From the NCBI RefSeq assembly GCF_900116665.1, contig NZ_FPBK01000002.1:54360-118359 (forward strand): 64,000 nucleotides of DNA. The letters run 5' to 3'. The DNA is from Pustulibacterium marinum. GTDB taxonomy: Bacteria; Bacteroidota; Bacteroidia; Flavobacteriales; Flavobacteriaceae. A program made the translations under genes and the position numbers. Shown one piece after another: positions 61,766-64,000 of the stretch (position 1 is its first letter; every line of letters begins with the position of its first letter). The notes below the pieces were generated by a model that was given only the letters and a program-made list of their open reading frames with translations, searched no databases and was not told the DNA's origin.

Positions 61766-63102
61766 ATAAATTTAGAAAGCCAATTCGCAAATTTTGTCAC
61801 TTTTTGATAAGGAGCATATCGTAATGGAATATCTAATTTCCCTCGTTTTACAATACTTTTTCTGTGGGTAAACGTGTTAAATGAATGTTTACCATGATAA
61901 CTTCCGATACCGCTATTGCCAACGCCACCAAAAGGAAGTTCTTTGTTAGTAAGGTGCATCAAAGTATCGTTGACACAACTGCCTCCAAAGGAATAATTTG
62001 TTAGAATAGCTTCGGTAAACTTTTTATCATTAGAGAATACATACAACGCCAACGGATTTTCGTAACGTTTCAAAATAACATCTAAATCCTTATCGAACTT
62101 ATAAATGATAATCGGTAGAATAGGGCCAAAAATTTCTTCTTGCATCAAAGCGCTATCCAAATTAGGTGCATCAACAATCGTGGGAGCTAGGTATAGTGTT
62201 TCGGAATCGGTTTGTCCGCCAAAAATCAGTGTTTTATTTTGTAAAAGCGTCGTCAATCTTTCAAAATGTCTTTTATGAATAATTCTAGCAAAATCATCAC
62301 TTTGCTGAATGTTTTCACCATACATTTTGGTAATCGCTTTTTTCAAAGCATCTACAAGAGCAGTTTTTCTACTTTCATGAACCACTATAAAATCTGGAGC
62401 AATACAGGTTTGTCCGGCGTTTACAAATTTTCCCCATGCAATCCGTTTAGCAGCTAATTCAATACTGGCGGTTTCGTCCACAATACACGGACTTTTCCCT
62501 CCCAACTCCAAAGTTACAGGAGTTAAATTTTTGGCTGCTGCTTGATATACTTCACGACCAATTTTGGTGCTTCCGCTGTAGAAAATATAATCCCACTGTT
62601 GTTTCAAAAGTTGTTGCGCTAATTCTGGGCCGCCTTCAATCACGGTTACGAATTGAATATCAAACACTTTCTGAAGGATCTCTTTGGTTATGGCAGAAGT
62701 ATGACTCGAAAATTCAGAAGGTTTCAAAACCACACTATTTCCGGCTGCGATGGCTCCAATCAAAGGAGAAATAGCCAACTGAAATGGATAATTCCAAGGA
62801 GAAAAGATCAAAACTCTTCCGTAAGGTTGCTTATAAATATATTCTTTCGAAGGAAAATTAAGTAGCGTTCCGCTTACTTTTTCGGGTTTTGTCCATTCCT
62901 TTAAATTCGAAATTATAAAAGAAAGTTCAGACAATACAAACTGTGTTTCGGTTGCCATGCTTTCAAATTTTGGTTTTCGTAAATCTTGATAGAGAGCTTC
63001 ACAAATTGCACTTTCGTGTTGCTTAATAACGCTTTTTAATTTTTTTAAAAGTGTAAGACGTTCTGCAACTGTTGGGAACGAATTTTTTATGAGTATAGAC
63101 AA
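61762..63102 (-). CDS. Aldehyde dehydrogenase (ALDH3-like)
   Basis: A class-3-like ALDH: PWNYPFQLAISPLIGAIAAGNSVVLKPSE, YSGSTKIGREVYQAAAKN, LELGGKSPCIV (catalytic Glu), FVNAGQTCIAPD (catalytic Cys) and LPFGGVGNSGIGSYHGKHSF. I place the start at the TTG (63102), giving 446 residues. The frame opens at an ATG (63198) but the extra 32 residues are hydrophobic, match no ALDH N-terminus, and are antisense to the ilvD leader. ALDH3-type enzymes oxidise long-chain or aromatic aldehydes. Confidence 0.88.
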   Translation of the reverse strand: MSILIKNSFPTVAERLTLLKKLKSVIKQHESAICEALYQDLRKPKFESMATETQFVLSELSFIISNLKEWTKPEKVSGTLLNFPSKEYIYKQPYGRVLIFSPWNYPFQLAISPLIGAIAAGNSVVLKPSEFSSHTSAITKEILQKVFDIQFVTVIEGGPELAQQLLKQQWDYIFYSGSTKIGREVYQAAAKNLTPVTLELGGKSPCIVDETASIELAAKRIAWGKFVNAGQTCIAPDFIVVHESRKTALVDALKKAITKMYGENIQQSDDFARIIHKRHFERLTTLLQNKTLIFGGQTDSETLYLAPTIVDAPNLDSALMQEEIFGPILPIIIYKFDKDLDVILKRYENPLALYVFSNDKKFTEAILTNYSFGGSCVNDTLMHLTNKELPFGGVGNSGIGSYHGKHSFNTFTHRKSIVKRGKLDIPLRYAPYQKVTKFANWLSKFI

Positions 63103-63160
63103 AACTTTTCCTTTAAATTGGTTTCTCAGGTTAAAAATAATGGTTAATATTGATGTAACA

Positions 63161-63223
63161 ATGAAACAAGTAAAATCAATTATTATCCGAATTAGCATTA
63201 TTGTCTACTCCCAAAAGAGTTGA
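63161..63223 (+). CDS. Branched-chain amino acid leader peptide (ilvD attenuator)
   Basis: A 20-residue peptide from ATG 63161 to TGA 63221-63223. Its sequence holds IIIRISIIV: six Ile and two Val in total (codons 7-9, 11, 13-15 plus Val 4). It lies upstream of ilvD in the same direction and is followed by a terminator and an antiterminator, the standard logic of amino-acid attenuation. It overlaps the possible N-terminal extension of the ALDH gene in antisense. Confidence 0.85.
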   Translation: MKQVKSIIIRISIIVYSQKS

Positions 63224-63284
63224 TGCAGTTCGGTATATCTATAAGTTAAAGCCTGTATCAACTCACTGATACAGGCTTTTTTTT
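63217..63284 (+). promoter_or_regulatory. ilvD attenuator: terminator and competing antiterminator
   Basis: Terminator: AAAGCCTGTATCA (63248-63260), loop ACTCAC, TGATACAGGCTTT (63267-63279), then T5. Antiterminator: GAGTTGATGCAG (63217-63228) can pair with CTGTATCAACTC (63253-63264), 12 bp with one G-U. Its left arm covers the leader stop codon, so a ribosome that reaches the stop blocks it, while one stalled at the Ile codons leaves it free. Confidence 0.85.
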
Positions 63285-63452
63285 GTGGTTGAATGTAATT
63301 GAAAAACTAGAGTTAACTATTTGTTTTTTAGTTTTTTATGTTTTTATAGCTGCAATTGGATTTTATCCGTTCAGTATTTAAGGTGTTTTATTAAAAAGGA
63401 AACCTAATAAATTTGAAATAATAGAGAATAATACAAAGTTTTAACATATAAA

Positions 63453-64000
63453 ATGAGTTTAAAAAAATATAGTTCAATTGTAACCCAAAACGATTCTTTG
63501 CCGGCTGCTCAAGCCATGTTGCATGCGTTAGGGTTAACAGATGATGATTTACAAAAACCTTTTGTAGGTATCGCAAGTACCGGTTATGAAGGAAATCCAT
63601 GTAATGTACATTTAAATGATTTGGCCAAAGAGGTGAAAAAAGGAGTACAAAGTACCAACCTTGTAGGTCTTATTTTTAATACGATTGGTGTGAGTGACGG
63701 AATTTCTAACGGAACTCCGGGAATGCGTTACTCGCTGCCGTCGCGCGATATTATTGCAGATTCTATTGAAACTGTTATGGAAGCCATGGCGTATGACGGT
63801 TTGGTTACTGTAGTGGGGTGTGATAAAAATATGCCTGGTGCTTTGATGGCGCAATTGCGTTTAAATCGTCCTTCTATTTTGGTGTATGGCGGAACCATAG
63901 CTCCGGGATGTCATAACAACAAAAAGTTAGATATCATCTCTGCTTTTGAAGCTTACGGACAAAAAGTAGCCGGAACCATTGATCAGGAGGAATTCAAAGA
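63453..64000 (+). CDS. ilvD: Dihydroxy-acid dehydratase, N-terminal part
   Basis: The gene runs off the window after 182 complete codons. It begins [16 protein letters not shown] and contains [38 protein letters not shown] and VGCDKNMPG, the iron-sulfur Cys and metal-binding motifs of the IlvD/Edd family. It converts dihydroxy-isovalerate and dihydroxy-methylvalerate to the keto acids of valine and isoleucine. Probably the first gene of an ilv operon controlled by the attenuator upstream. Confidence 0.93.
   Translation, partial: MSLKKYSSIVTQNDSLPAAQAMLHALGLTDDDLQKPFVGIASTGYEGNPCNVHLNDLAKEVKKGVQSTNLVGLIFNTIGVSDGISNGTPGMRYSLPSRDIIADSIETVMEAMAYDGLVTVVGCDKNMPGALMAQLRLNRPSILVYGGTIAPGCHNNKKLDIISAFEAYGQKVAGTIDQEEFK

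Noticed and set aside
63223-63249. Eight-codon ORF (MQFGISIS) as the ilvD leader peptide
   Set aside because: It starts within the stop codon of the better Ile-rich leader and its body lies in the region needed for antitermination.

Overview
The window is chromosomal DNA from a low-GC Bacteroidota, most likely a member of the Flavobacteriaceae. The evidence is indirect: TonB-dependent receptors (one with an N-terminal carboxypeptidase-like domain), the Bacteroidota-style arginine pathway with a non-ornithine carbamoyltransferase, AT-rich spacers with few Shine-Dalgarno sequences, and many secreted or lipoprotein genes. No tRNA, rRNA, CRISPR array or complete insertion sequence was found.

Layout. 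(1) 1-9.7 kb is an accessory region: a tandem repeat, an FN3-like protein, a lone NACHT NTPase resembling bacterial anti-phage NLR-like proteins, a transposase remnant, broken small genes, a TraB/GumN gene with an ECF sigma factor and its membrane partner, and several unknown single genes. The spacers share recurring motifs that suggest a cassette-like array. Similar spacers reappear at 21.2-22.8 kb around a lipoprotein and a SUMF1-like gene. (2) 9.7-12.4 kb holds a broken zinc-type TonB receptor joined to a broken aspartoacylase-family gene, a small membrane protein and a divergent Fur/Zur-type regulator. (3) 12.5-15.2 kb is a WYL regulator divergent from an RtcB-type RNA ligase. (4) 15.2-21.2 kb is a probable copper-acquisition locus: two paralogous small Cys-motif proteins, a YtkA-like lipoprotein, an OprC/NosA-like receptor, an MbnP-like protein and an MbnH-like di-heme enzyme. 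(5) 23.7-40.9 kb is core metabolism and envelope: a TlpA-like lipoprotein, HutH, a protease-RimK fusion, HtrA, DapF, MltG, a lysozyme-like protein, a DEAD-box helicase, and aldehyde dehydrogenase/DUF779 with a divergent AraC regulator. (6) 41.0-49.9 kb is a nine-gene minus-strand arginine operon whose genes overlap or nearly touch. (7) 50.2-61.8 kb carries pabB, tilS, dsbD, an XRE/membrane pair, a CocE-type hydrolase, an SSS transporter, DoxX and comM. (8) The right edge has an aldehyde dehydrogenase and the first 548 bases of ilvD.

The most informative regulatory signals are two leader-peptide attenuators not covered by ordinary gene calling. Upstream of ilvD a 20-codon leader rich in Ile codons is followed by a 13-bp terminator and a competing 12-bp antiterminator whose 5' arm overlaps the leader stop codon. 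Upstream of the arginine operon a 35-codon leader ends in five consecutive Arg codons, which also explains a short GC-rich island. Both biosynthetic operons therefore appear to be controlled by translation of their own amino acid.
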